Source: Gnetum montanum
Lineage: Eukaryota; Streptophyta; Gnetopsida; Gnetales; Gnetaceae
Length of the DNA stretch: 64,000 nucleotides
Direction: 5' to 3'
Assembly: GCA_015680685.1 (NCBI GenBank)
Contig: MNCI01023331.1
Span: 62,699 to 126,698, forward strand
Shown here: piece by piece, positions 10,822-23,549 of the stretch
Position numbering within the stretch: the first letter of the stretch is position 1
Layout of the letters: each line of letters starts with the position of its first letter
Notes under the pieces: model-generated
What the model was told of the DNA's origin: nothing
Databases searched by the model: none
The model's input: the letters and a program-made list of their open reading frames with translations, nothing else
Program-made: the position numbers and the translations under genes

Positions 10822-13483
10822 TCATGTTGGGAGCTTAAGATGGCTATTATCCATTAGAAAAAGGTGCATGAAAATTACAACATTGAAAAATACGATTATG
10901 ATAATCATTACAACTTGCAAAAGAAATTTTGTGCCCCTTGCTGCTTGTTTCAAAACCTTCCTTAAAATTCTCCATACCCATTTCAACCAAGCAAAAAATT
11001 GTTTTGAAACATGATTGTCTTGCTTTCCATTATTGTGAGTTGTTGCTCTCTTCATTTCCTTAGTTGATATCTTTCTTTCTTTCAGCACATCATAGTGCTT
11101 GGGTACGGTAATTTCACTAGTTGATTGATGAAAATCTTCTTCTTTGAAATCTTGATTTTGATTTTGTTCTTCTCCTTCAATGTAGTTTTCATCAGGAAAA
11201 TCATTACTAGCTTCATTTAGATGGTCAAGGAGTACTGTGCCCTCCTTTGCTAGTCCATCCATGTTTTCGTAATTGGCATTGAGCTGGGCATTATGATGGT
11301 TAGAATAATCAAACTCTATGGGGTCTGCACCTGTCATTGTTTTTCCCTATTCACATAACAATATTTTACAGGCCCTTTCAGACTGGTATATAACTAAGAT
11401 GAAGCTAAATATTAGAACTTTCAATTTTAGTATAGTTGGCTAATTGAGTACAAAAACTATGGCTAGAAAAATTATTAATCAGTTTACTCACCAAAAATCT
11501 AAAACCTACCACTATTGTAGATTTCCATATAAGCTACCACCGATGGCAAGGAATATTATTAATAAGTATACATACCAAAACCCTCAATCCTAGGGGTCTT
11601 GGAAAATTCCATATACAACATAAGTTGCTAACTATGGTTAAGAAGATCATTAATAAGTTCAGATACCAAAACCTTCTATGGAACTCAAAAAAATATTTTC
11701 AAAACACACCCCCTACCATACACAGACACAGCTACTATAATTACATTTGATCTAAAATATGCATGTAATTTTTTAAAATGTTACAAGTCCTAATAATTAT
11801 CAAATAATCAAAAGCATATAACAACTGAGGCTAAATGCTCATCCAACCAAGTAAGATCTTAGAAAATCAATACATATACAAAAGCATAAACTTGATACAT
11901 AAATGGAAGCTTAACCTAACATAATTTCAAATGAAAGTTTACAAAAATTGAACATAAATTACACATAAGATGAACTTACTTGTGCAGCTCTGTCTTGGTG
12001 GATAACATAATGTTCATAACTAGGATGCTGATTTAAGAACTTTCTACCATCATTAAAGTTCCTTAGGCACAACTGTTCCTCTGCTTGTGCATAGTGGTTT
12101 TGCCTCTTGATATTGCACCTTCCTCTAAATCTGCCATCACTTGCCCACTCTGGTTCACCCACTTGCTCATCTTCATTGGGAATGGCTTTGGTGGGAGGAT
12201 TTGTATTTTATCTTCTATTTCTCAATGCTCCTTTATTGTTTGACATACATCCAGGATTATTATCTTGAATGCCATCTACAACATGTAGTAGATTCTTAAT
12301 AGATCTACCTATATGATGCCATGTAGATGATGTGCATTCATTCTCAGCCCCTGATTCAAACATCTGAATCTTGTAATTGAGAGTTGTGGGAGTCAAGTGT
12401 GAGTGTGAAGGAGTGAAGTAGTTAAAGTTGTCAACTTCCTTTAATAGAAAAGTAGCCCTAGTGTTTGCATATGGTGTATTTTTTTCTCTTTAGCATCCAT
12501 GGTAGAAAGAGCTATCTTGGCAATTTGAAGAACATCTCTAGTAGCAGTTCTAAGGAAAGGCATCTGATCAGAACCCTAGTTCTCTAATAGAGCAATAGCC
12601 TTGTCAAGATCCTTGGCATCCATTTTCACATTCTGCAACAAGGATCCCATGATCTCTATAGCTATGACAGCATTTTTCTAGTTCCCATAGTGGGCCTCAT
12701 TTTCAACTATTTCTTGTGTAGCTTTCATCAAAGAGCTCATGAAAGCCTCAAGAATAAGACCATTCTTCTCAGCCAGGGCTATATCTAATGCAATATGACC
12801 AGAAGTCTAGCTAGATCTTACACACAGAACATTAGTAACCGTGAGGCAAACATCATTCACCACATCTATTGGTGCAGATTTCCATGCCTCTGTCTCCAAT
12901 AGGGCTCTAATGCAGATTGCAGATCCTTCAACTGTGAATCCAACAGGCCCTATCAAAAGTATGTTGAGTGGGTTCAAAATGCTCCTGAAAATTTCATTCC
13001 TCTCTATAGGAGTAGAACCCACATCTATGGTGTATCTGGCTATGGCAGAAACTACCCTGGCACAACAATTCTGAAGCTCTACTGCAGAAGAGGATATAGT
13101 CAAGAACCTAACGATGCTATTCATGATTTGAGAAATGTAGGGAATCATGGCCTTGCCATGCTCTCTAGCAAGAAACTCATACAAGGAAATTGAATACCTG
13201 GTAGGAGGCTCCATTTGTTCTTGGTCAACTATCTAAGCTAGAAATTGGGGGATGTTTCTATAATCTAGCTGATGAATAGAGTCTTTCACGATACTCATGC
13301 TAGCTATGTTCTTCTCCTCTTCTCCAAAATCCTTTTGTAGATTCTTGATTTCATGTCTTAAGGGAGTACTAGAATCCATAGCTTTAAAAATTCCAAACTG
13401 ATTAGCCAAGTTGAACTTCTTTTTGCAAGGAACAAAACCTTCCTCCCCTTGAAAATGACTAAACTCTCCAAAACCCTCAAACC
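10822..13483 (-). pseudogene. SINE1/SINE2-like armadillo-KASH nuclear envelope protein, decayed
   Basis: Minus-strand gene with ATG at 13377-13379. The N-terminal part resembles the armadillo region of plant SINE1/SINE2 (IKNLQKDF, RNIPQFLA, then YSISLYEFLAREHGKAMIP, VVSAIARYTIDVGSTP and GSAICIRALLETEAW). A middle segment runs from about 12430 to 11981 and ends at donor CAA|GTAAGT (11979). The last segment (11337-10822) carries a predicted transmembrane helix (LLQVVMIIIIVFFNVVIFMH) and a short tail ending LKLPT then stop. That is a KASH-type ending: plant SUN-interacting tails end in [V/L][V/I]PT. Such proteins anchor actin at the outer nuclear membrane. Lesions are four in-frame TAG codons (before 13214, near 12807, near 12675 and near 12575) and a one-base slip in an A-run near 12480. 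The 3' acceptor joining the last segment in frame was not resolved. Retained introns argue against a processed copy. Confidence 0.65.
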
Positions 13484-13767
13484 CTAGAAGCAAAAATGTA
13501 AGAAATCTAATTCATTAGAAGAAATGAAAAGAAAGTGATAGGAGAGAGAAAATCAACTATTCAAACTACCAGTTCAATCTTCTAGACCTAAAACAATGGA
13601 TGAAAATTTCTAGACCTAAAATTGAATTCGAAGATTAACCTAGGAAAGGGAAAAATGAAACAAATAGACCTACAAAACTATAATCTAAGTAAATCAAAAA
13701 CCAAATTGGGGCAAAATTCACCAAAGCTCAAATGAGAATAAACAAAAGAGAAAAATTAAAAACTTAC
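13484..13767 (-). other. Probable 5' UTR intron of the SINE-like pseudogene
   Basis: On the minus strand GTAAGTTTTT (13767) and TTTGCTTCTAG (ending 13484) bracket 284 nt just upstream of the ATG at 13379. The acceptor is pyrimidine-rich. This is consistent with an intron-bearing ancestral gene. Confidence 0.5.
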
Positions 13768-14154
13768 CAAATTTCGATGTGGTGGTAAATCAAATTGGCA
13801 AGCAGCAATGGTTAATATCCTGATGATGATTTTGCAAAATCTAAGTTAAAATTTATTATTGGGAGGCTACAATTTTTTTTTAAAATCTTGGAAGGGAAAA
13901 TGAATTTTGCAGCTAGAATTTGGCAAAAAAAAAAAATTCTTTGCAAAGTTTGAATTGCTGTTGTTGCTGCTGCTAGTGGCCAATTCTAAAATAATATTTT
14001 CTTACTTTGTGGGTAAGCCAAAGGGATTTAGAATAGAAAAAGAAAATGGAAAGCATGAGATGATCAATGCATTGATGCATCTATTTCAAATTTGTTGTTC
14101 CCTCTACCATGGCTATTTAATGTAGTCGATCACTTATTGAATTTTACCATTAGT
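13768..14154. other. Upstream flank of the SINE-like pseudogene
   Basis: AT-rich with A- and T-runs. I see no clear TATA box at a convincing distance and no coding sequence; the 13907-14125 frame is not gene-like. Confidence 0.4.
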
Positions 14155-14610
14155 GAGAGTTCTAACGCTTCCCAACCCTTCAGCTCTCAATTCGTCTCTT
14201 CGTATTCCCTCACACACATGCATCACATGCAGGGGAGCCAAAGAGTCATTGTATGGAAGTTAAATCTCTATTCCATTGATGCCCCTAATCCTTAGGCTTC
14301 CCATTCATCTCTTTGTATTCTCTCACGTGCATGCACCACATGTAGGAAAGCTAAAGAGTCACTATAGGGGAGCCAAATATCTATTCGATTTATGCCCTCG
14401 ACCCTTGGGCTTCCCATTCGTCTCTTCTTATTCCCTCACATGTAGGCATTGACATGGATAATAATGAACTGTTATTATTATAACTGATAGGTAATATTGA
14501 ATAGTTATTATTATTATAAATGGTGACTATTATGATTATAGTAATAATGAATATTTTTTATTATAAACAATGTGTAATAATGAATATTTATTATTAATAA
14601 AAATGGTGAT
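14155..14610 (+). repeat. Second E block, left part: minisatellite and AT-rich tail
   Basis: It holds 114-bp minisatellite units (CAGGGGAGCCAAAGAGTCATT, AGGAAAGCTAAAGAGTCACT) followed by TAATAATGAA-rich DNA. It ends in the GTGAT (14606-14610) duplicated by A2 insertion. Sequence resumes at 25273. Confidence 0.75.
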
Positions 14611-15776
14611 TGATGAAGCAGTTACTCTAATTATTAGAGTAGTTATTATTGGAGTGGTTACTCTAATAATTAGAGTGGTTATTATTGGAGTGATTACTCT
14701 AATAATTAGAATGGTTATTATTGGAGCAGCTACTTTAATTATTAGAGCAGTTATTATTGGAGTGGTTACTCTAATAATTAGAGTGGTTATTATTGGAGTA
14801 GTTATTCTAATTATTAGAGTCATTACTCTAATAATTAGAGTGGTTATTATTAGAGTGGTTATTATTGAAGCAGTTACTCTAATAATTAGAATGGTTATTA
14901 TTGGAGCAGTTACTTTAATTATTAGAGCAGTTATTATTAGAGTGGTTATTATTGGAGTAGTTATTCTAATTATTAGGGTGGTTACTCTAATTATTAGAGT
15001 AGTTGTCCCAAGTCTATAAATACAGTGCCTAGGCGCACAATTGAAAGGAAGTCTAGTAGTAGTCAAGTAGCAAAGCTCTTGTAGTCTATTTGAAAGTTAG
15101 AGTACCTTCCAAGTGCCCACACCAGGAGGTCTAAGTATGGATGGATCTTTATTCGAGCATTATGTACCAAAGCACGCCTTGTGTATGGCAATAAAGATGA
15201 GCTCTTCAATTCATCCTTGAAGCACTTGATATTTTTTTTCTTACGCATTCCTTTTATTTTATTTTCGTATGCATTTATTTTATTTTATGCACTTTACATT
15301 TATGTTATTAGTGTAGCAATTCATTTTGATCAATTAAGCGAATCATTAGATTACATAGTATGATCACTTCGAGCATGCATGTAACACTTGGTAACCCAAT
15401 AACGATTAACATTTGGTAATCCCAGTAGTGTTGCACTGGTTTAGGATGTGTACGGAAAGTGAGAAAAACTACTGGTGTTAGGATTAGTTAAAGCCTAGTT
15501 AATCAGTAGTTAAGTAAAAGTACTTACTTAGTTATCTCTCTCTCCTTCCTTATTAGTAGCAGGACATAAAAACATAAAAGCTATAAAAATCATATGCCTC
15601 AAGCTTACTTAACCATACAATTGTGACATATAAGTAAGCTTGAGAAGACAACAATCAATCAACCCATCCTTGTTCCACAAAGGTGCATAGGCACTTAGTC
15701 CTTGGAATTTGACTAGATCATGTGTGAAATACTTGTATGCATATAGTTGAGCATAGGGGTACCTCACCGCTCATCA
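14611..15776 (+). repeat. A2 5' LTR
   Basis: TGATGA...TCATCA ends. It holds the palindrome array to about 15002, a TATAAATA box at 15015-15022, an AATAAA signal near 15189, and AT-rich R/U5. The two long opposite-strand frames over the array (14536-15066) are by-products of the repeat. Confidence 0.85.
14626..15002 (+). repeat. Palindromic U3 array (ACTCTAATAATTAGAGT)
   Basis: Repeats of ACTCTAATAATTAGAGT or ACTCTAATTATTAGAGT, separated by GGTTATTATTGGAGT spacers, period about 36 bp with variation. Each core is a near-perfect inverted repeat. The A1 LTR has a much shorter version. Confidence 0.8.
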
Positions 15777-15777
15777 T

Positions 15778-15796
15778 TGTTGTCGTTGCCAGGGAC
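15778..15796 (+). other. A2 primer-binding site (degenerate tRNA-Asp type)
   Basis: TGTTGTCGTTGCCAGGGAC lies one base after the LTR. It differs from the tRNA-Asp site TGGCGCCGTTGCCGGGGAC mainly by transitions expected from methyl-C loss. Confidence 0.75.
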
Positions 15797-15899
15797 ATAG
15801 TTATTTTTGTGCTAATTAGAATTTAGGAAATCATTCACATCATTGGAATGAATCCTTAGGGTTGGTTGAGAAAATAATAAATAAGAATACTTTGCACAT

Positions 15900-17845
15900 T
15901 GAATAGACAAGTATGTCTCCTTCTTCATATGAAAGTGCCTCACGATCTAGGTATGAAACAAGAAACAATCAGTGGCATAATACACATGACGTTGATCCAC
16001 CAATCCCTTAACAAGTTTGAGTGGTATATATTCATCTTGATGAGTATATACCAGAATTCACCTTTATCCTCCATCAAGATGAACAACTACATTGGCGAGA
16101 CTTAGAAGATAACATAGTGTTACCTCTCGATCATTCAGTCCCGAGCATGCTTCTTCATGTTGTCACATGAATTAGCATGCTACACTTACATGCAAAATAT
16201 GTTATGCAGGATCATGACTCAAGAGAATACCATCCCATAGAGATAAAATGTCAAAGGGACTTGCAACAGGAGAGACATCATAAGTCTTTGAAGGATAAGT
16301 GGTCTCAGGATGCCCCACATGTCTTAAGCAAAAATGAGGGTGGTGAACCTACCTCAGGTAGTCGGCCACACAACGATGTTCCTCCTCTTGACTTTGCCCA
16401 AGGGGTTATGTATCAGAACCTTCATTTTACTATTCATAACCTAGGTTCTGATACCCATGGGCACAAAGGATCCAAGAAAGGGACACAAACTCATGATAAA
16501 GGTGGACATTCTGATCACAATCATGATCGAGGCTGAGACCGCAAAAGAGAAGGTAGAAAACACCATCATGATAATAATTCTTCTTATTTTTCACCTTCAT
16601 CATCTCCTTCACCCTCTTCTTTAGTATCCAAATGTAGTTATAAAGAAAAAGATCATAGCGATGGAGGTAGGCAAAGTGGAAGTTATAGGTGAAACAACTA
16701 GGAAAGGGGATGAGGGCACTCTAGAGAATCACAACATAGAAGAAGGAAGAGTAGGGAACAATGTAGGCATCATAGACACCATGGATGTTATGATCATGAT
16801 GAACCCCTACTAGTTACATGCAGTATGTTAGACATAATTGAGGCTGTTAGAATTTTAACAAGGCACTAAAAAGATAGCAAGATTAAGAGATTAGATATGA
16901 ACAATATCCCACGATTTGAAGGGGGTTGATCCTTAGAAACACTTACAAGAATCCGAGGATGCGTGTGCCTTACAAAACATATAGAACGAATAGAAAAACT
17001 TAAGTTATTCCCATAGACACTAGTTAAAGAAGTAGAAAGCTGGTACCAGTCCTTAGAATAGGAATCCATTTGTAGGTGGAGTACCATGTTAGAATTGTTC
17101 AATGACAAGTACCAGATGTACTCTTCAGTGTCCAACTTGTGAAAGCAAATCCAACGCTAGAAACAAGGAGGACATGAACCTTTGGATGCTACCATGGGTT
17201 GATACTATGCACTGTTACATCATTGTCTTGGCCATGGTTATTCATAGAGGGATCAACTGCATCATCTCATAGATTGGCTCAAGTATGAAACAAGAAGAAC
17301 CTTTGGGACTTATGACCAAAGAAGACTATTCAAGCTTAGGTATCATCAAATCCAAAGACTATTGGAGCAAGTTTCTAAGGAAGAAGATGAGATATGGAAG
17401 AGAGAAAGTGTAGAAGAGTATAACTAAGATCCGTCCGTCTAGAAGAGGGGAGTAAGATTTTGTGCGGATGAAGAAGAGTCACCACTTAAAGAGATGTTGA
17501 ATAGGAAAACTTTGCCTACCAAAAAGTTGACATCAGAAGTATCAGTAAATGTAGACTAAATGTGGGCTTCCCTAGACAATAGATTTCAATCTGTTCTTAA
17601 AATAGTCGAGGAGTCTAGAGAGCAAGGTAGTGATTATGAAAAAAGAAAAAAGAGAGAAGCTGAATATGCATGTAGCAAGGGTAAGGGCAAAGTTTCCATC
17701 ATTGAAGAGGTTGTGAAGTTGGAAATAGACAATGATAGTAGATGTGAAATATGTCAATATGATCATCCTAAAGGATGTTGCCCTATAATCTCATATCTGC
17801 AAGAGTCTGGGGTGTATGCACTTAATCCACAATTGAACAAATGAC
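15900..17845 (+). pseudogene. A2 gag remnant
   Basis: Broken frame. 16177-16536 is a hydrophilic His/Lys-rich segment, 16860-17420 a capsid-like segment (ERIEKLKLFP, YETRRTFGTYDQ), and 17560-17844 a charged segment ending in the Cys/His cluster CEICQYDHPKGCCP. The gag protein would coat the RNA in virus-like particles. Several TAG and TAA codons interrupt it. The first Met is uncertain. Confidence 0.7.
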
Positions 17846-19320
17846 AAGCACCCTGAAGGTTACCTTACCCCCAAGGTAACCTAAGATAGTTCCACCAATC
17901 CTTAACATATTATCTAAGTGGAATACCACCACAACTAATTGAACAATATCAACAATGGTAGCATCCACAATCATGGGGAATGCCACCACCAAGGCAACAA
18001 TATCCTTACTGAAAACCTAACCTATATGGATATTACGTGCAATAGCCAATCTCCCCATGTGACTCTACTAGTCACATCACTCCTCAACATCAGTACCAAG
18101 ATTATGAGTATTATGGAACTCCCTCTTCTAAAGGAAATATTCTATAGGCATATCATCCTTCTCATCTAGCCACATCTCTTACCAATAGCTCCACTACCAC
18201 CTACTCCCATGATGCAAGGTGAAATTTGTACCCTGCTGCAACAACATAACACCACAAGGGTTGTTAACTCTTAACCTATTGTTGGTTCCAACAACCACAT
18301 GAAGAAAAGACCTTTATTTAGAACCAATAGTCCAACCAAGCCCTTGCAATCACAAGAAGTTGATTCCTTAGATGCCTTAGTATCAATGAAAACTTCAGAG
18401 CCTCCTTCAATCCAATCATCGCAATCAATGCATATGGTCATGCTAACACATGCTGTCATCGATTGGATCAAAGTTGGCCACCTTCCTAGGAAATTATCTA
18501 ATCTTGGGAGTCCTCTGAGATACTTACAAATTGCTAAAAGTGCATCATGCAAGGCTTTTTGGCATTTAGGTTCTGGTGTCAACTTGATTTCTCAAGAAAT
18601 GTACAAGGCCTAGAACTTGTCTCTATTGAAAAAGAGCAACATCCATCTAGAGTTGGTTGACTAGTCCATCATTGTTTCATTGGGACTAGTGGAAGAAATT
18701 ATTACCACTATTTGTGGGTGGTCATACCCAGTCAACTTCCTAGTGATTTAGGTAAACAATGGTAAGGGGGACTTCCTAATCATAATGGGAAGAGCATGGC
18801 TATGCACCATTGATGCACGCCTAGTAATTTGTGATCTTTCCCTAGAAATATCTAAGGAAAATACATTTGGAAAGATTAAGAAGAAGAAAGTTCCATGCAT
18901 CACATATAGTGAGACAAGGTGTAATTACATGCAAAGGTTATGGTTTGTGCAAAGTTTAGCATTGCTTGCATACAATTAGTGTGCACAAGTGATTAACATA
19001 CAAAGATGCCTATATGTAGTAGCCACATGACAGGAAGACACCCAGTGGCTGATAGCTGATCAAGAAAATAGTTCACTCATATGCATGCAACCAACTGAGG
19101 GTTTGACTTGTGCTTACATTGATAGCATAGATGCATTAGATTAAGTCCGTTACAAACTTCCAAGTCTTAACCTTGAAAACATCAATTGGGGGAAGTTGAA
19201 AATCCCTGAGAAATTTAAGCAAGAGCCCCTTGAGTTGAAACCATTACCCATTGGTATGGAATACATGTTCCTTAAAAATGAAAAATTGGTAATTATCAAT
19301 GCTAAGCTTGCTCCTCAATA
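17846..19320 (+). pseudogene. A2 protease and connector remnant
   Basis: 18299-18613 includes SGVNLISQEMY, the degenerate remains of an aspartic protease active-site loop (the Asp has been replaced). 18785-18979 continues the protease domain. 19080-19320 (EGLTCAYIDSIDALD-like) is the connector to RT. It matches A1 on the minus strand. Confidence 0.65.
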
Positions 19321-20890
19321 GAAAGAAGAATTGCTGAACGTAATAAATAAATGGTCGAAAGCCTTCACTTGGTTATATCCCAAATTAACTGGAATAGATC
19401 CTAGGATATGCTAACATAGAATTTACATTGACCCCTCCATGAAGCCTTGAAGACAACGAAAGAAGCAATTAAACCCTAAGTTGAAGTAAGTAGTTAAGGA
19501 AGAAATTCAATAACTTCTCAAGGCTAGGTTCATATACCCCATTGCTGATAGCGAATGGGTTAGCCCCTTAGTTATTATGCCTAAAAAGGAAGGTAGTTAG
19601 AGGGTGTGCATAGATTTTAGGCTACTAAATATGGCAACATTCAAAGATCACTTTCCATTGCCATTTGTTGACCAAGTCTTAAACACCATCACAGGGCATC
19701 ACTGTTATACTTTTCTGGATGGATATAGCAGATGTAACCAAATATAAATAGCCCTAGAAGACCAACCTAAGACTATGTTCAATAATCCTTGGAGAATTTT
19801 TGCACACAAATAGATGTCGTTTGGCTTGTGCAATGCCCCTGCAACATTTCAATGACTAGTTCTAAGCATATTCCAATAGCAGATAGGGAATGGCATGGAG
19901 GTCTTTATGAATGACTTATCCACTTATGGAAAAAACTTTGATCAAGCCTTGGACTAGTTGGACCAAGTGTTAAAAAGCTGTGTAGAAACCAATTTGAGGC
20001 TCAATTGGTAGAAAAACCATTTGATAGTCTAAGAAGGCGTAGTACTAGGGCACAAAATCTCACACACAAGGATAGAGGTAGACCTCAAGAAAATCAAAAT
20101 TATCCAAGGAATTACATGTCAACTAGAAACTATTAAAGATATTTGGTCATTCCTTGGACATACTGGCTAGTATAAGAGATTTATTGAAAACTTTTCAAAG
20201 GTTGCCAAACCATTGGTGGAATTAATGAAAAAGGACATACCTTTCAAGTGGACTAGGAAATGTGAATTAGCTTTCCAAAATTTGAAATAGAAGCTAGTAG
20301 AAACACCCATTCTCTAAGCTCCTAACTGGTCCAAACCATTCCATATCATGATTGACATGTCCAACTATGCTTTACGAGCTATACTTACATAGTTAGATGA
20401 CTAGAAGCATCCTTATTACATCCACTATGCAAGTAGAAGCATTGCTGGTGCATAACTTAACTACACTACCACAAAGAAAGAATTAATGGCTGTAGTGTTT
20501 GCATAAGAAAAGTTTAGACACTATGTATTGGGATATAAAGTACATATACATACAAATCATAGTGCAATATCGTTCCTCATAAATAAGCCAATGGTAAGCC
20601 CTTATATCATACAATGGGTTGTAATCTTAGAAGAGTTTGATTTAACAATGATCGATCGCAAGGGCACTGAGAATGTAGTTGCTGATCATTTATCTCGGTT
20701 GCGATTGGATAACAAAGAGGATGAGTATCGAATTTCTAATCATTTCCCTGATGAATTCCTCTTTGCTGGTGTAGTGAATAATGAATCACCCATGGAGACA
20801 AATTGGTATAGTACCTATCTTCTCACCAAAAAAATACCACAAGAGTTAAACTTTAAAAAGAAACAACAGTTTCTTCACTAAGCTAAGTAC
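19321..20890 (+). pseudogene. A2 reverse transcriptase and RNase H remnant
   Basis: It carries PIADSEWVSPLVIMPKKEG, RVCIDFRLLNMATFKDHF, FLDGYS, then MSFGLCNAPATFQ. Next comes a VFMNDLS block at the usual FMDD position, in which the first catalytic Asp now reads Asn. 20528-20881 carries the RNase H end (INKPMVSPYIIQWVVILEEF, VVADHLSRL). Many TAG/TAA codons stand where the family has Gln, for example near 19500, 20290 and 20395. Confidence 0.85.
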
Positions 20891-22140
20891 TTTATGGAGA
20901 TTAATGTGCAACTTTACAAAGTGTGTCCTGATGGCTTGGTTCGATGGTATGTTCCTAATATAGATCAACTACGAGTTCTCTAAGATGCTCATGAAGGTCC
21001 TTGTGGGGGTCATTACGTTAGGAGATGAATGGCCATCAAGATCTTGCTTGCAAGATATTATTAGCCTACATTATTTTAGGACACCCATTGTTTTGTCCAA
21101 TCTTGTGAGTGCTGTCAACATGATTGGGGAATGACTGCTAGAATGGAGGGTCTACAACAATGGATTCAACCATTAGAACCCTTTAACATTTTGGGAATTA
21201 ATTTTATGGAGCTGATTATACCAATGTCCAATAGAAAAGCTTATATTATTGTTTCCATTGATTACCTAACAAAATGGGCCAAAGCAGTAGCTATTAAAGA
21301 TTGTACATCATCTACAACTACATGATTTGTTTAACAACAAATCATAAATAGGTTTGGTGTATCACATGAAATTATTTTAGACATTGGTACACACTTCACA
21401 GGTGTAACTTTTTAAAAATTAATGCAACGCTTAGGAGTTTAGCATAAATTGACTACACCATACCATCCCTAAGTGAATGGTCAAGTAGAAGTCACCAATA
21501 AGGAGATTACAAAAATATTGATAAGAACTATTAGCAAGTTTAGGTGAGACTGGAGCATTAAACTGAATGATGCTCTTTGGGCATACCGCTCCACATGAAA
21601 ACTCCCTATAGGCTACTCTCCCTATGAGTTAGTGTATGGTAAATTACCAATGCTTCCCATTCAAACTGAGCTCCGTACACTATCCACAACATGTGACCTC
21701 AACCTTGACCTTGATCTAGCATAGAAACAATGGTTAGTAACATTTAACTTGCTAGATGAAAACTAATTAGTTACCTTGTCATCTAACAAATTGTACAAGG
21801 TCTTCAATAAACAACATCATGACCTAAGAATTAGAAAAGTTAAATATTAGCTAGGAGATAAGGTTCTCTACTAGAATCCCACACATGTGTCATAACGTAC
21901 TAAATTTCAAACACTATGGAAAGTACCTAATATTATTTATGCAACTTTTCCTTTAGGGTCCATGACAATATACAAACCTAAGAGCCCATACAAAAAAATA
22001 TAGGTCAACGTGCAACAAACCAAACCTTTTCATGAGCTTAGGATAGCCAATACACATGCTACCTTTGTTAGTGGACAACCTTGCTCACTATTTTGGATCT
22101 CCTCCTTCCAACTCAGTCATGGGGGAGATGGCTACCTATG
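20891..22140 (+). pseudogene. A2 integrase remnant
   Basis: It has a zinc-binding region (GPCGGHYVRR, then VQSCECCQHDW) and a catalytic core starting at GINFMELI with IVSIDYLTKWAKA. The second-Asp region (ILDIGTHFTG) and a YRST block follow near 21590, with C-terminal sequence to about 22100. Stops are frequent. Confidence 0.8.
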
Positions 22141-22145
22141 CTAAC

Positions 22146-23544
22146 TGAAACACCGTGAAAATTACGAGTCGGCCTCAGGCAAAGATTCACAATGCAAGCG
22201 AGAGCGCGCATTAGTTTTGTTCAAGGACAAGTTTACGCTCTATTACGCACGGCAACGTAATGAGCATAATAAGCTCAAAAATAGTCATAGGCCGGAGAAG
22301 CACAATAGTTTGACACTTTTTCTCACAACGCATGAATAACTTGTCTTTACGCTCGTTACGCGGCGGTGCGTACTATTGCGTATGTCATCATTAAAGCTAG
22401 GCATTGTTTACGCTTTAGCACGCGCAACTGCGTAGTGAGCGTAAGTTAGGCATTGTTTACGCTTCGTCACGCGCAGCTGCGTAGTGAGCATAAGTTGCAC
22501 ATTATTTACGCTTCATCACGCGCAGCTGCGTAGAGAGCGTAAGTTGCACATTGTTTACACTTTGTTACGCGCAGCTGCGTAGTGAGCGTAAAACAACTCT
22601 GAGCTTATTGTTTTTTACACTGGATTACACTCATACACGCAACACAATGCGAATAAGTGTAATGCAGCCTGAAAGCAATTAAAGCACGCTCAGCATCTAC
22701 CTGCTCTTCACACGCATAACACGCAAACGAGCATGTTGTGCGTAGTCACAGTCTGACTTAAAATGGTCATGCCAAAAGGACCCGAAACATCAGGGCCCCA
22801 CGTCATCAGGGTTGCGCCTTTTCCACGAAGCGTCGTGGCCTATAAATACCTCAGTTGACAAAAATACAGGGGTTGGCAAATCAGAGAAGCAGGAGCATAT
22901 TTCTGAGCACCAGAGCACTTAGCACTTTGGAGCAGAGATACAGAGAACAACGCTTTGGCAATTGCTGACATTATCACCTTACAGCCGAAGCAGAGTACAG
23001 TTCACTTTGAGCACCGGTGACAGGAGTAATCGTTCTACTGAAAAGACTCTATCAATCAGAAATAATTGATCGGTAGATGTCAAAGCTTGGCCTGCCTTGC
23101 ATCTCAGTTTTAGCCCACGAGGTAGATCGGACTTCTGTTTAGACCGTTTTGCTTGTTGTTTTGTGCTTGTTTCACATCCTGTAATCGGGGAATCCCCAGT
23201 GTAATTTCTCATACAATATACACATTTTTCAAGTCAAAGCGCAGATCTTGAAGCTACGTGCTTCTCTTATGTTAGCCTCCTTTTATCGTGTTTAGCATTA
23301 TCGCCGTTGCAATCCGTCTACATCGTTTTTCCCCTTGTTTCACGATTCCTCGAACCAGATCGCTTTCTCTTTACGTAATTTTCATTGTTTTACTGACCCG
23401 TAAGTCCCTGTCTAATCGACAAGACCGTTCAGGACGCCGCGGATTCATTTTTTCCAGCATAGCCCTCGCACGGATCCGTGGCTAAAACTGTATACGTGGA
23501 ATCTCGGTCGGTATTTCCAGCTGCCGACGTTTTCTGTCGCTACA
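22146..23544 (+). mobile_element. Solo LTR related to elements B/C, inserted in A2
   Basis: It starts TGAAACACC and ends GTCGCTACA, with the target duplication CTAAC on both sides (22141-22145 and 23545-23549). It has TATAAATA at 22841 and a conserved U5 segment (CCCTGTCTAATCGACAAGAC) also seen in the C LTR and, diverged, in B and D. No internal region remains, so LTR-LTR recombination removed it. Confidence 0.9.
22402..22600 (+). repeat. 49-bp tandem repeat in solo LTR U3
   Basis: Four units of 49 bp start near 22402, 22451, 22500 and 22549. Each has GTTTACGCTTCGTCACGCGC, then AGCTGCGTAGTGAGCGTAAG. It is a family variant of the ACGC/GCGT-rich U3 arrays seen in B. Confidence 0.85.
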
Positions 23545-23549
23545 CTAAC

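Noticed and set aside
12575-13232. An alternative genetic code with TAG as Gln
   Set aside because: B gag-protease uses CAA/CAG for Gln throughout and ends at TAG. TGA stops are also found inside dead frames, and the pattern fits methyl-C decay.
14536-15066. Long overlapping frames on both strands (149 and 176 residues, Ile/Thr/Val-rich)
   Set aside because: They are translations of the palindromic U3 array, whose period and composition avoid stops. No domain, and absent as frames in A1.
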